A DNA stretch of 64,000 nt from Isoetes taiwanensis (taxonomy: Eukaryota; Streptophyta; Lycopodiopsida; Isoetales; Isoetaceae), in NCBI GenBank assembly GCA_021234155.1, contig JAJEKV010000004.1:579171-643170 (forward strand), given 5' to 3'. The position numbers and the translations under genes were made by a program. Within the stretch, counting starts at the first letter, position 1, and every line of letters starts with the position of its first letter. Shown piece after piece: positions 1 to 12,483 of this stretch. The notes under the pieces are model-generated. The model was not told the DNA's origin. It worked only from the letters and a program-made list of their open reading frames with translations, and did no database searches.

Positions 1-89
1 TTGCAAATTCCTAGTTATAATTATCTTTAAATATTTTCTCGTTCTAGAGCACCTGGATTAACATTTCATTCTTATGCTTGACGTTACAG

Positions 90-2320
90 CCGTCAACAAG
101 GACGAGCTTTTGCAGATGGTGAGGTTTGGTGCTGAGATGGTCTTTAGTTCAAAAGACAGTACAATCACAGATGAAGATATAGACCGCATAATCGCTAAAG
201 GAAGGGCAGCAACTGCTGAGCTTGATGCCAAAATGAAAAAGTTTACTGAAGATGCCATTAAATTTAAAATGGATGATAGTGAGTACCATCCTAATGCAAA
301 CATCTGTTCTATGCCACTTATCCATAGATACCTGATATTTTGTTGACCCTTGCTAGCGGCGGATTTTTATGATTTTGACGACAAGGATGAGAAGGTAATT
401 TTAAGGTGTAACTGTTTTGATTTAAAAAGAAGCATCTATACCCGGGTGCCATTACGCCTGCTTTTCTGCTAGAAGCTTCAGTTAATTAACATAGTTTATG
501 GCTTCAAATACAGGAAGATGGAAAAACAGATTTTAAGAAAATAGCTGCTGAAAATTGGATTGAGCCCCCAAAACGAGAGCGCAAACGCAAGTAATGTGGA
601 TGGCTGTACTGTGAAATCTATATAAGACAGATGGCTCTGTTTTATTGACCAATTTTTTCTGTCTTAACAGTTACTCTGAGTCTGACTACTTCAAGCAAGC
701 AATGCGAACAGGTGGCCCAGCAAAGCCCAAAGAACCCCGCATTCCACGAATGCCACAGCTGTATCCTTTTTGTTGGTTTATCATCTATCATAATGTGTAC
801 ATCTTTTATGGCATTTAACTTTATCCCTTTCTACAAAAAGTATCCTTGACATTATTAATAGACACGATTTTCAGTTCTTTAATGTGCAAAGGTTGACGCA
901 GCTCTATGAGAAGGAAGTCAGATTTCGCTTGGTAAGTCTCTACAGAAACATAATTCATGGATGAAATTGTAAGGGTGATTACAGATGTTTGATTTGGAAA
1001 GGCTGACATTTGGGATTCTCTATAATTATGCAGCAGGCACATCACAAAAGCCAAGGAAAAGATCTTGCAGAACTAGAAGAATATGAGGGTAGAGTAACTG
1101 TTTTTGTTTATTTTACTATTGTATGCATGCATTTCTTGCTGATTTTGTCAAATGTATTAGCAGAAGGAGAACCACTGACACCTCTAGAACAGGATGAAAA
1201 AGAAAGACTTCTGCAAGAGGCGAGTTGCATATTTTCAATCAACAAGGATTATGCTTCTCTTAATAACATATCTTCTCTCTGTTCAGGGATTCTCGAATTG
1301 GACTCGTCGAGATTTCAATGCATTTGTTAGAGCTTGTGAGAAGTATGGTCGGTCAGACATTAAAAGTATTGCCAGTGAGATGGAAGGAAAAACAGAGGAG
1401 GAGGTTGAAAGTTATGCACGTGTCTTCAGAGAACGATATAAGGAACTAAATGGTAAGTTGTTACTTATGATCTGTGTAGCTCCTGTTAAGCTTCATATTA
1501 TGGATTCATAATATGAACAAGAAGATTCATTACATCATTAAGCTTTTATATTATGGATTCATAAAAGATTTTATAATGGTGCAGAATATGATCGCATCAT
1601 TAAGAACATTGAGAGAGGGGAAACTAGAATTGCACGCAAAGATGAGATAATGAAATCCATTGGAAAGAAACTTGATAGATATAGAAACCCTTGGCAAGAG
1701 TTACGGATACAATATGGTCAAAACAAAGGGAAATTATACAATGAAGAATGCGACCGGTTTCTGGTGCGTCCTCTTTGAAATGCCATCTTTTTTACTGTAC
1801 AAATTCTTTCTAATCAACAATATTCTCCATAGATTTGCATGGTTCACAGGCTTGGCTATGGCAACTGGGATGAGCTTAAGGCAGCTTTCAGAAATTCATC
1901 ATTGTTTAGATTTGACTGGTTTGTGAAGTCAAGGACGCCTGCTGAACTTGCTCGCCGCTGTGAGACATTGATTCGGCTTATTGAAAAGGAAAATCAAGAG
2001 ATAGAAGAACGGGAACGACAAGCACGTAAAGATCAGAAGAAGTTGGGAAAGGTGGTTAATTATCATTGTTTTTTCTAATCACTTGTATATTATCTTAACA
2101 TTTAAATATTTGCCTAGGGAACTGCTTCGCCTTCAATGCGTTCATGGCCTAATCTATCTGGTAGTGAAAGAGACGACAATGCAGGCACCAAAAAGAGGAA
2201 ACCTGCCAGCATTGACATAGTAGCTTCTGTAAGTTCATTTAAAGTTGAAAGTATCCTTTCTATGTGATAAGATCCTCGAATTCGAGCTAATGAGTGGCAT
2301 TGCAGGGTAGAAAAAGATAA
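90..2320 (+). CDS. ISWI: ISWI-type chromatin-remodelling ATPase, C-terminal part (5' end outside window)
   Basis: This is the C-terminal half of an imitation-switch (CHR11/CHR17-like) ATPase, a nuclear remodeller that slides and spaces nucleosomes. The helicase part lies upstream of the window. I read 12 exons in one consistent frame: 90-278, 357-394, 514-590, 671-760, 862-931, 1034-1088, 1164-1219, 1287-1452, 1585-1763, 1833-2051, 2118-2228 and 2306-2320 (stop TAA 2318-2320). The first exon carries the [15 protein letters not shown] block that follows the helicase domain. Next come the acidic YDFDD stretch, the HAND region ([13 protein letters not shown], then [16 protein letters not shown]), the SANT domain ([21 protein letters not shown]) and the SLIDE domain ([20 protein letters not shown] to [12 protein letters not shown]). 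The tail is basic and ends GRKR. All introns are GT-AG except the one after 1219, which starts GC. No frameshift or internal stop is present, so the gene looks functional. Confidence 0.95.
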
Positions 2321-3300
2321 TGGAAGTCTATGAAACATTGGCCGCTGGTAGCTTCTATAAGTTCGATTGGAAAATTTGCCCCTGGCTGGGATCCTTGGTT
2401 GTCATGTAACTATGGAATTGCAGTATTTACAATGAAGCCAACTGGACTTTGGAGGATTATGCACTACAATTTTGGAGTTGCAAAGCAATCCATTCTTTGT
2501 GGAAAGATAGTTGTGAGTTTCCATTGCCAAATATTTATGATGGCGGAAAGGTTGGCAGCGGGCTTCATATTGAGCTCAGCAACCAGACCGTTAATTTTTT
2601 CTAACCCACTCTTTAATGTGGAGGCTTCTGACTTCTCGTGTGTTTACCAAAAGATCATTCTCACATTGGGTGTCAAATGTCAACCATAATATTACCTCAT
2701 AATTGGCTGATGGCTCTGGGTGGTTAAAACTTTGGATGAATGGGATTTTCATCTCAGGTCAATATATGAAAAAACCACCAAATTTAACGGCATGTGACCT
2801 TGTGTATTGCAAATGTCTACAAGGAAAGTAAGCTTGTTATATGTCATGCGTTGAGCAATTGTGAATCCGTTAGGCAGATACCTTGATACGCCAATAAACG
2901 TGGTCTGTACTTGTCTATATAGGCAATCCTTTGTCTCGTCGTGGGAATGTGCAATATTTTTGACATTTTAATGCTTTTTATCTCTTAGGTTTTTGGATTG
3001 CCCGCAGGGCAAACCTTTGATTGATGGGACGATTTGTGGGTTTCTTGTTTCGATGGGGTGTTGCGTACATGAAAACAGGTTAGAAGCAATTTACATAAAG
3101 CCAAGAATCTGAAAACAGGTTAGGAGCAATCCTCCTCGTCATGTCAGTAGGAGCAAAAATTCTTAGGCATATGATGCCACATATTAACAAATTCTTGTGG
3201 TGGGATTTTTTTTCAAGATCAACTGCAACAGGGAGGAACTTGCCTTTCGTGGACCAGTGACCACCATGAGCAACGAAGGAGGAGACCTGGGATGCACCAT
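2321..3300. other. 3' flank of the ISWI gene, no recognised gene
   Basis: The start of this stretch must include the 3' UTR of the ISWI gene. An open frame at 2330-2689 lies directly behind the stop codon and shows no family resemblance, so I treat it as chance. A short direct repeat (GAAAACAGGTTAG, near 3070 and 3111) is the only structure noted. Confidence 0.4.
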
Positions 3301-3324
3301 CAGATTATTTTTGATGTAAAAAAT

Positions 3325-3570
3325 GCGTTTTGCATATTTTTCACTCGACGGCCAAAATAAATAGATTTTGGATGCGCAAATACTTTAGTTTTGCGTACTC
3401 AAACTTTACTTTGCGCACGCAAAATAGTGCATAAACAATGTATTTTGCATATGCGAATGCAAAAAACAAAAGAAAAAATTCCCCATACGCGAAATACATC
3501 GTTTTGGGTACCCGAAGCTTTTTCCGCACATGCAAAACAATGTATGCAAAAAAAGGGGTGGGGGTGGGAG
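3325..3570. repeat. low-complexity TTTGCG/TGCAAAA-rich stretch
   Basis: Irregular reiteration of TTTGCG, TGCAAAA, TTTTGCAT and CGCAAAA words, with small inverted repeats. It borders the 3' end of a LINE fragment. Similar words recur at about 4540-4700 (GTTTTGCAC, TATGCAAAACAACC). No coding signal was found; the overlapping open frames on both strands are by-products of the repetitive composition. Confidence 0.5.
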
Positions 3571-3588
3571 AGAAAAAAGGAGAATAAA

Positions 3589-4270
3589 ATAGAAGAGAGT
3601 TTTTATCGCCCACTCATGACTGATCAACCTATGGGACCAAAAAAGGAGAGACATCAAACGTATTACTGTTTGGGTTGAAAAACCCTTGTCCCGAAGTGTT
3701 TTCGGGGGAAAAACTGTGACAAGAATAAGAGTGCTGTCAAACTGTACATACATCTATCATGAGGGAAAAAAATATATCCACATATCAGTGAGCGCCCAAG
3801 GATCGAGCTGATCCGGCAATCTATAACCTCTTGAAGGTATGATTCCAGCATCTGCACCGAGGCCGTGCTCAACATCTCATACGGGGCTAGCTAGCCGACT
3901 GGACCAAAGATAGCATGTCCGAAGTTTCATCATATGGCTGGCGACAAATCAATGGTATGGCATTCGTCTTTCACAACTCCAACTTGGCAGCGTTGGCAAA
4001 GCCTCTCCTAATGCGGCTCCTCAATCCATCTCCCCATCTAATCCGGAGATGGTGTGTGCCTATGTGGATAGAGGCAATGGATCTGCACTTTTTCATGGGT
4101 AAATGGGTGCGCAGGTAACATTGCGAGACCTGCTCTAGCATGGGATTTATATGGCGTTGGTAATGTGACGTCTTGACCTATTCAAGGGTGCTAGCGTCCC
4201 AAAGCTTGCTGAGGAAGCATGTATCAAGGTACTGCACCGAGGTCAGTGGTGTGCGCCTCGTTTGCACCGG
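3589..4270 (-). mobile_element. LINE retrotransposon, 3' fragment (copy A)
   Basis: On the minus strand this stretch matches the 3' end of the LINE at 19845-21105. Shared peptide blocks are YLDTCFLSKLWDA against YLDATFLRKLCDA, RSIASIHIGTHHLRIR against RLIASIRTGAHRLRIK, and STASVQMLESYLQEV against NTASVGLLGSYLQEV. The shared 3' untranslated part has the GGTCCCATAGG word, the CCCGAAAAC block and a tail rich in TTCTATT. The reading frame is broken by several stops, so this is a dead 5'-truncated copy. In LINEs this part lies after the reverse transcriptase; a cysteine pair (LCQRC in this copy) probably belongs to the C-terminal zinc-binding motif. I identified it by comparison inside the window, so membership in one family is well supported; the clade is not. 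Confidence 0.8.
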
Positions 4271-7200
4271 ATGCACCTTGTGCTTCTCGCACATTCCATC
4301 CGCCAACCATTGAGCTCTCTTTTTTGCTAAGCGTGCCTTAGGCACTTAAACCCCATTACCACGGTGTACGAGGTTAGGGAGGCGAGTATCGTCCATACTG
4401 ACCACCTTCTGGAAGTGATCATGTGTTGGTCAAGGGCCCCCTTCTGAAGAGGCAAGAAGCTTGTCTCCGCGCAATGCATTTGGTATAGAACCGACATAGT
4501 TTACATTGTTTCACGCCTCCCAAAAAACTTTTGTCACGCAAACAATTGTTTCGCATATATGATTTTATTCCCCTTTGTATTTCAGATGATTTTTTTTTTT
4601 TTTCAACAGAAAACACAAGATTTTAATCGCTTTTGCATACCCGGGTTGTTTTGCACATGGAAAATATGCTTTTGTGTATGCAAAACAACCGCCAGTATGC
4701 ATTTTAGTTGCTTGGACCGTTGGATGTTGATTTGAACAATCTTGCCCATCGTTAAGCGCTTCTCGTTTTTAGCAAGTTTTAGTTGACTATCGCTTACAAA
4801 TACATGATTAAACTATATAAACAGATGAAGTGCATTGTACACACGCATCGATACACTTATATATGAATATGTCTTTGGTGATATTTGTGATGGACGCCTG
4901 CACGCATCAATAAAAAGCAACCGGGAGGGATGTTGGGAGCCCCGTGGGGTAATTCAATGGTTTAATTTCTTGATATGTGAGATGTCATGTTCCACGATGT
5001 AATATATAATATTAATAATATTTATATATACAAGAAATGTATCGCATTGCCAAAGCCGCGAACATTTTCTCTTATCCATTTCCCTTATGTTCTAGAAGCG
5101 AATTAGAACATGAGAATGTTCGAGACCATCCTTCTCTCTCAACTCACTATAAGGAGGGCTAGTCCATACGTAATTCCATTGTGCACGTGAATATTCCAAA
5201 ACGATGTTGCAATAGTGGCGACAACGTGGGATTCAATATCTTCATGATGCGGATATATCCTTGTAAGATGGGCCTAGATGGATATATGGCCAATCAATAT
5301 TGAGTATGGAGATTTTAACAAAATCCAAAATTATATAATTTTATGCTCAATACAAAAAAAATTCTCGCTTAATGCAAGTCAATTAATGGGGCTTGTACCA
5401 TTACCATGTTGATTTTAGCACACTTGGTTTTTTTTTTATGGAAGGCATGTCTTCCACTTGTCTTCATCTATTAAGTTTAGCTTGCCTACATAATTAATTT
5501 GCAAATGCAGAGGTTGAAGCCTCCGCATGGAACAACATTCAGATAAACAATAAGCGATTGGACCCATTTTCCATGTAAATGCATTGCAGCAACTTGCTAC
5601 AAAGGATATTGTAGCAAACACACGATACTGCTCCTAATTTTGAGCTGGAAATGGTTGTTTGGGCCAAGACTACAAATACATCATAGCAATTCAACTAAAC
5701 TTCCTAGCTAGGCAATATTCTGTTCGTTGAAGTGTTCTAAAAATAAAATGGAAATTAGTATCTTGAAGACAACACTTTCCTCGCAATTGCACAACATCAC
5801 GAACATATGATGCAGATAGAATGCTTTATGTCAGCATTGCAATTGACTTATGTACTAAATCACAAATTTTGTTCTCAGCCTTTACCAGAGTAAATATATA
5901 AGACATGCAAAAACATAGTCCAAAAGAATAATATGCATCTGCCATAAAGGTTAAAGTTCTTGCCTTGGCTTCAAATCCACCAACTGCCACCAACAATTGG
6001 GAGTGCTTATGGAAGCAGATTCCATTTAGAGCCATAGCAGAAAGGTGCCTATGCCATAGTGGGGGTTGATGCTCTTTTATTTCCATGCCAATGTTGAATA
6101 GAGCTACTATAAATCCATCACCCAACAAATCACACTTTAAAATCCAGACTTTGAAAATTCGATGGAAATATAGGTCGGATCGTGCTTGCAAAATACTGTA
6201 CATATTCAGCAAGCTCTATCTTACTCTCTTTTACTGGCAGGTTTCTTAGGTAAGGTCCTCCCCAGTTGGGGAGTTTCAGCTCTATATAAGCGTCTCCAAG
6301 AAGAATTATATGTGGCAAAAGATTTAATTAAAAAAAAAAAAAAACTATTTTGCGCTTTCTACAATCACTTTCAAAATGGATAACCTTGCTTATATAGTCC
6401 AGTTATATATATTAATCTCAACACAGCTTATCATAAGCTTTCTATACAGCCACTTGTTATTCTCTTGAACAAATTGGCTCTTCTCTATTAAACGTTTCCT
6501 TTCTGCCATGTTACACTTTGCTATGGAATAGCTCTGCAATTTATTGAGCCCTTTGTAACCTATTGCAAAAATATTGGAAAATCCACTATTCCAATTAATT
6601 TACCTCCTTGTGAAATTTGCATCTGTTTCAAAGAATTTTCAGCCTCAAAAATCTTGAAGCCTTGCAAGCTGCCCTCAGATTATCTGCTAGACGTTTCTTA
6701 TCCCCATTTGGCACACACATCCATTGTCATAACTCATTAGAACAAAAAACTAAGAGAAGTATGCAAAGGAAAATGTATGATAAAATTCATTACAGAAATA
6801 CACAGAACATACTATTGATACAACAAAAAGAGAAAGCCCCAGCTGAGTAACTTCTTAGACTTGATATTAGTTGCATCTAATATCTATATTTTTGCTTTTA
6901 ATCCGATTTTTATCATGTCCTTCTAAACATCAAAGTATTTACAGACATGTTTTATTACATCACCATTTAAACATGCGGCCATGCTCAGGTCTGACATCAG
7001 CCATATTCAAACCTTATATTTTTTTAAACTATAATTTCTAACCTGGTATCCGTGGCCTTGAAGCTTTATACCAATAGCCTGACTACATAGGAGATGTCTC
7101 TTTAGGTAACAGATGGCTACAGCCCAAACACAATACCATTGTTTGCTAGATAATCCAAACCGATGTATGATGTGATAAACATGTGAATGGCATGCCAACA

Positions 7201-8490
7201 ATTGCCAAAGGAGCAAGATTGACCGATCCACCAAAAGCCAAATTATCTACGGAAGAAATGGTCTCGATTAAAGCGGTATGGCGATGGACCTCTTCAAGGC
7301 CGCCATAGTCGTAACCTTCATTGCAATCGCCATAACCGTGATCAAATCCAATGCTTGCCAAAGCACTCTAAACGAAGGGATTGCCTGAGCTCCTATGGAG
7401 CCAAAATCTCGATGCCCAAATCATTCTTTCGGGTTGTCTGTATTTGTTTGGAATCCAAACATAGAGAGGCATTTGCCAAAAGATCCCGATGTAGAGCCCA
7501 AATCGGAGAAGGCTCCACAAGCAAAGATGCGGGGCGGCAACATCTAGCGTCTGGCTGGCGATCCATCTCCTAGTGCCACTACTAAAATAATAATTTTATC
7601 CCCTGAGCGATTTTGCCCTATTTTGTTCCCCGAAACGAATTCCTTTAGAAAAAAATAGAAGCATACTATGAATAATACTTTCCCCGATGGCCTCCTGAGC
7701 CTTCTTTCACAAGTTTGGCTGGCAAAGTGGCAGACCTTGTTGCAAAGTAGAGAACACGACCATCAATTAAGCGATTACAAACTTTGGACGATGCCGAAAT
7801 GGTGTAACAAACTACATTTCTAAAACCATTTAATCTCGTAGAAGGCCGTGATGGATCTTCCGAGGATGAATATTGATTGGTCAAGAAATTCTGGCCGGAT
7901 TGTTTCTTGCACCCCACAAATCCTTCAAGCGAGGAGTAGAGCATGTGGATCCAGAGTTGAGCAGAGTTGGGAGTGCTTGCAAAGCAAGAAATCAATCTCC
8001 ATATCCGCCATAAATGCGTTTAAATGTGCATGGAAACTAATTAGACGAAACAAAATATTATTATCTATACTATTTATGTGCGAAACAAAATTGTACGATC
8101 TAATTTGAATTAACCACGTGTCAATTTAAGAACACTTCAAATAAATTGGCTTTAAACAAATTTGATGCAAACAAAAATTTTATCTGCATTATATATGAGT
8201 GATAATGGACTATGCATAAATTTTTTTTTTTTTTTGACATTGTTTTGTAAGAACTCTATCTCTATTGTAAGTAAAATGATGCAGTGGAACTACTTAGAAA
8301 ATGAATCATGGCATATGAAACAACAATATTTTTTGGAGAAGAACATGGAATGCGATTATGCATACTATCTACCAATCATATTAAAAATAATAATAGAATC
8401 ATATTAAGAATAATACTGAATGTATAGACCCATCAATATATGATCATATGTTTGAAAACCACCAATGCTACAAAACAAATCACACCACTA
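4271..8490. other. intergenic, no supported gene
   Basis: Several short open frames occur on both strands (for example 5826-6212 and 7666-7995 on the minus strand), but none shows a recognisable domain or a consistent exon pattern. At 4915-4945 a purine-rich run is followed by TGTTGGGAGCCCCG, which resembles the start of a Copia-type LTR, but no matching end was found. The remainder is AT-rich with short A and T runs. Confidence 0.4.
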
Positions 8491-9565
8491 GTTATGGGAG
8501 TTGAACCCACTATAATAGAGTGAAATAGTAATAGAACTAATGCAACAAGGCTACATTACAATCGATGTTTATCAAAGAGCAAATGAGACATATTTTGTCC
8601 CATAACACCACAACAAAACAATGATATAACAACATTAGAACTCATAGGGATTGAACCATGGTTACAAAAAAAGGTAAGTATGTGCATTGCATGGTGTTAA
8701 GTAAAAGAGGGCCTCAAAATGCATGCATTACTATGCATGTAATACATGCACGTTGCATGCCAAAACCATAGGTTGTGATTGCAAACTAACTAGAAATACA
8801 CCATACAGCTCTAAAAATATTACTAACATACCTTTCACACCCTTTCACGAATACAACAACGCAATCATATGCAAGCTATAGCAAAATGGCCATATATTTA
8901 AACGTTTTACGCGGCGCCAAAACATTTGTGATAAAATAAAATTATAAGGACGAGAGATGTCAATAATTTTAAAGAATGGGAGTTGAGCCCACTATAATAG
9001 CGTCTAGTAGTTATGGAGCCAATACAATATAGCCACACCTACAATCGATGTTTATCTTAGATTGAACCATGATTATAAAACCATTTACCACCTGCCACTG
9101 CAAATTGAAGAGCATGTAAATATGCCAAGAACCTCAAAACAAAGAAAAGTTGATTACCTTGGAGAGAAGATAATTACCTTGGAGAGAAGAGAACATGAAA
9201 GATTGCACACAGTTGTACAAACCCTATGTGCCTTTTGATGCTAGAAAAAATGTAGGCTCTCATGTGAAAAGACGTATGTGACTGCAAAAGAAAGTAAGCA
9301 TGTACCTGACAGTGTTAAGTAAAAGAGGGGCTCAACATGCATGCAATGCATCATGCACTGTGTGCATGCAGGGTCTGCATGTGTGCATGCATTGCATGCA
9401 ATGCATGCAAATGTGCATGCCAAAACCATAGGTGAGAATGCAAACTAACTAGAAATATATCACGTGCTCTAGAAATATTACTGACATACACTCACACAAA
9501 TACAACAATACAATTATATGCAAACCATAGTAAAATGGCTGTATATTTATACGTTTTTTGCGCGA
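8490..9565. repeat. divergent tandem duplication, about 0.5 kb unit
   Basis: Two successive segments repeat the same order of words. GGGAGTTGAACCCACTATAA (8497) recurs as GGGAGTTGAGCCCACTATAA (8978), each followed by a block ending ACAATCGATGTTTATC. The block with GTTAAGTAAAAGAGG (about 8697) recurs at about 9312, followed in both by GCATGC-rich sequence, GCATGCCAAAACCATAGGT, GCAAACTAACTAGAAATA and ACGTTTT. The second unit has an expanded run of ATGCATGC words and a doubled TTACCTTGGAGAGAAGA (9157-9190). On the minus strand the GGGTTCAACTCCC-type word resembles an RNA polymerase III B box, so a tRNA-derived repeat is possible but unproven. Confidence 0.7.
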
Positions 9566-10078
9566 ACTATTTTTGTGATATTTGTCATATTATACTTCAA
9601 ATAGTGCCATATCATACAAATCATATGTATAAGTATAAAACATATGAAATATTGAATCTATCCTCTGTTGTTGTCATGTCCGTTCAGAACAAGGACAACA
9701 AAACTGAGCAGAAAACTGAGCAAAAGAGAAGTAGAAGCCGTGAAATATAAACATTTGTCATTTCATTTGTTATTATGAAAATTCTTGTGGTAGCATCAAC
9801 CTTATCATGAACCCATATTTAAGGTCTTGCTCCCGCATTATGAACTCATATTTCTAGGCGCCTCAACTCGCGTTAATTTTACACCTTGGGTTGATTTGCG
9901 GAGGAGCATTTTGATTGAATGCACTTGTAGTTTCGCTCCTTTCACCCTTCTTCATCACTTGAAACCCACCAAATTAGCGCGAGATCTTCTTGACTTCATG
10001 TAGGCAAAGTGTAAATTTGTTTTTTTTAAAATTTGGTTGATTCATCCGCATCATTTGGTTTATATCTTGGCGCTACGC
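9566..10078. other. intergenic, nothing recognised
   Basis: AT-rich sequence with no coding or RNA signal that I can support. Confidence 0.4.
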
Positions 10079-10177
10079 GGAGCGGCAACAATGAGCAGAT
10101 TCATGCTCGAATGGGAGTGGCCACCGGCAAATGCCTCCCCATTCCGTATTAATGAATCTGCTCATTGTTGCCGCTCC
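10079..10177. repeat. hairpin with perfect 26-bp arms
   Basis: The arms 10079-10104 and 10152-10177 are exact reverse complements (arm core GCGGCAACAATGAGCAGATT). They are separated by 47 bases that can pair partly with themselves (GAATGGG against CCCATTC). The total length of about 99 nt with a near-perfect stem is the geometry of a plant microRNA precursor or a very small foldback element. No known microRNA is recognised, so I give only the structure. Confidence 0.75.
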
Positions 10178-11746
10178 ACGACGTCAAGGTAAGCTTCGCA
10201 GATGAGCTTCTCGGCATGGTAAGCGTAACCGGGCTGTCTCGTGTTCCTCAAGAATGATCTACCCATTTGTCATTCCTGATTAGTATGATCGCCACATGGC
10301 GAGCTCTCATTATATACCAAACAAGCCTTGACGTTCACTGAAGCTTGTAAATATTGGGGTCCCTTCTTGAAAAGTTTGATTTCTGATCCATATATAGGGC
10401 TTTGTGTTTTCGTGAGCCTCCTCGCGAATCAATCTTATCTTTACAATTGTTCATCCAGATCTTTACTTGTTGAAGCCATTCTTCTCTTTTTTTGCTCTTC
10501 CTGGCACAACTTCTCAACCTTGCAAATCTGGAAAAGTTTTTGGTTTTAATTAGAAATTTTTCGATGTAGGCACATACGTCGGTCAATGGGAGCCTATTTT
10601 CTATGGAGGATTTTTACGCTTCGAAAGCTTTCTTACATTTGTCGGATTGGCAAGATTGGCGCCTCTCGAAGCGGTCGAGGAACCGAATGGAAGTTGGAGC
10701 TGATTTAGGTAAGTTTGTGTCCCACTTGCCAATTCTTCGCATTCAATAAGAGTCTCCATTTTATCCCAGAAGCTTGGCCTTTGTAGAATAGCTTGGCCTT
10801 GTACTAGGCGTACATAGTCCAAGAGGGCAATCCTTTATTGCAATAGCAACTTGTTTAATGCTCTTTAGATGCTATCTAATAGTGGGAGCGGAGATGACAA
10901 CCCTCCAAACATTAGCTTCTTATTTAAGTCTCATGGTGCACCATAGGCAAATTATCAAAATCTTATATTGTTTCCTAGCGCAGCTAATGATTTGCTCGAC
11001 GACTATGTACATGAAGTAGCATATCTATAGTATGTCTAATATATAGGTACCTGGGTACCATCCTTGGTCAGACTATAGATCTTTAGCACAATCTCAACTA
11101 TTTATACTTGTTTTATTCAAGTTATCGAAGATCCTAGCAGTACCATACTTGAATATGATGAACTATAGGCAACCATTAATTGCTAGATACTTTATTAGAC
11201 TTACTTGATGTATATATTCTAACTAAGGGTGAACAAGATTGGAGAGATATGCCATCTATTGACCTAACACCATTGTAAGCAAGAAAGGTATTATAAATAG
11301 GAAAAAAAAAAAAACTCATCTAATAAGACCGGATGAAGACCCTTATCAGATAGTCTTTAATCGAAGGCATTTTCAAAATTGAAAAAGATTCAAAGGCAGA
11401 TCTGAAAGTATAAAATCTGTGGCATTACATAAACTAAAAAATATAGTAGGATTTCAATAACATCATCAAAGTGGTTTCAATTGATAACATAATCTTGAGA
11501 TTCTGAGAGAACCTATAGACAATGTCTTGGCACGGCTTAAAAGTGCTCTCCTATTGAGAGGCGAGAGGTTAGGGATCATATTTGGATCCAGTATCTACAG
11601 ATTTATTCATACTTAAGCTTGTCTTGTGGGGCAAGTGATTGTGCTTTGTTCTTGAGGCTCTAGTTCCAATGGCATATCCCTATGCTTGCACTACAAGATG
11701 AAGTTTTATTGTACTTTGCATTTGATGAATAAAAATTTTGTCCTTC
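10178..11746. other. intergenic, nothing recognised
   Basis: No gene is supported. Short opposing open frames at 10328-10822 have no recognisable content. Confidence 0.4.
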
Positions 11747-11751
11747 AAGAA

Positions 11752-12478
11752 TGTGACGTCCCCTACTTCTTCTACGATGCTCCCATCGTATCAGAAGGCA
11801 GAGTTCATCCCCCTGGCAGCCAAACTGGCAGGGGCCATCCACCTGACACCAATTCCAAGCACTGGATTAGTGAGGAAGAATGGATGGATCATTTGCCCCG
11901 TCTTCCCTTGGGACCGTCCTAGTTGCGGAAGCGTGAATAAACATGAGCACATGACATCAATACATCAACAAGGTCACCTCGAAGGGTGAATACATCATAA
12001 TATAACATGTATAACAACAACATCAGTAACAACACAAAGGGGATCCTACCCAAGGCTCAGACTCATGGGGAATCGGATCGCGGCTTTGGTCTCCGTAAGT
12101 CAATGCGGACCAGAATTCATGGCAAATGGATTGGGGCTGGCATAAGAACATGGCGTTGGGTGATCCACTCCATCCCTCCCTCACACCTTGCGTGAGTAGG
12201 TTGAAGGGTGTTGGGACGGACCGTAACTGCCGGGTGCATAACCAAAAGGGCTATTGATGGGTTGCATCTCCCCAGTCCCGATGAGGCAGGAGGAGAGTCA
12301 CCTCCCCTCTAGAGGCATGCATGCCCAATCACAGAAGGCCACTGCCTGTATTCGACTTGAACCTCATTGAAGGTGACGCATCACCCAAGAGGTGTCGAGC
12401 TCATGCCTTGCCCACACGCAGTGGCAAACCATTAAGCCTAGCCAGCTTTCGGATCGTATATTATGCTAGAACGTCACA
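11752..12478. mobile_element. solo LTR of a Ty3-type retrotransposon, with target-site duplication
   Basis: The element starts TGTGACGTCCC and ends GAACGTCACA, giving terminal inverted repeats TGTGACGT/ACGTCACA of the TG...CA type. It is flanked by identical 5-bp AAGAA sequences (11747-11751 and 12479-12483), which is a perfect target-site duplication. The length is 727 bp and there is no internal coding region, as expected after recombination between the two LTRs of a full element. The terminal TGTGACG word is shared with the longer LTR at 27446, but the bodies differ, so this is another family. The short open frames inside it are not genes. Strand is not assigned, because no internal sequence remains to orient it. 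Confidence 0.9.
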
Positions 12479-12483
12479 AAGAA

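Noticed and set aside
2330-2689. 119-codon open frame after the ISWI stop
   Set aside because: It lies in the probable 3' UTR and shows no recognisable protein features.
4930-5235. Copia-type LTR suggested by a purine run then TGTTGGGAGCC
   Set aside because: No convincing 3' end, no primer-binding site and no second copy in the window.
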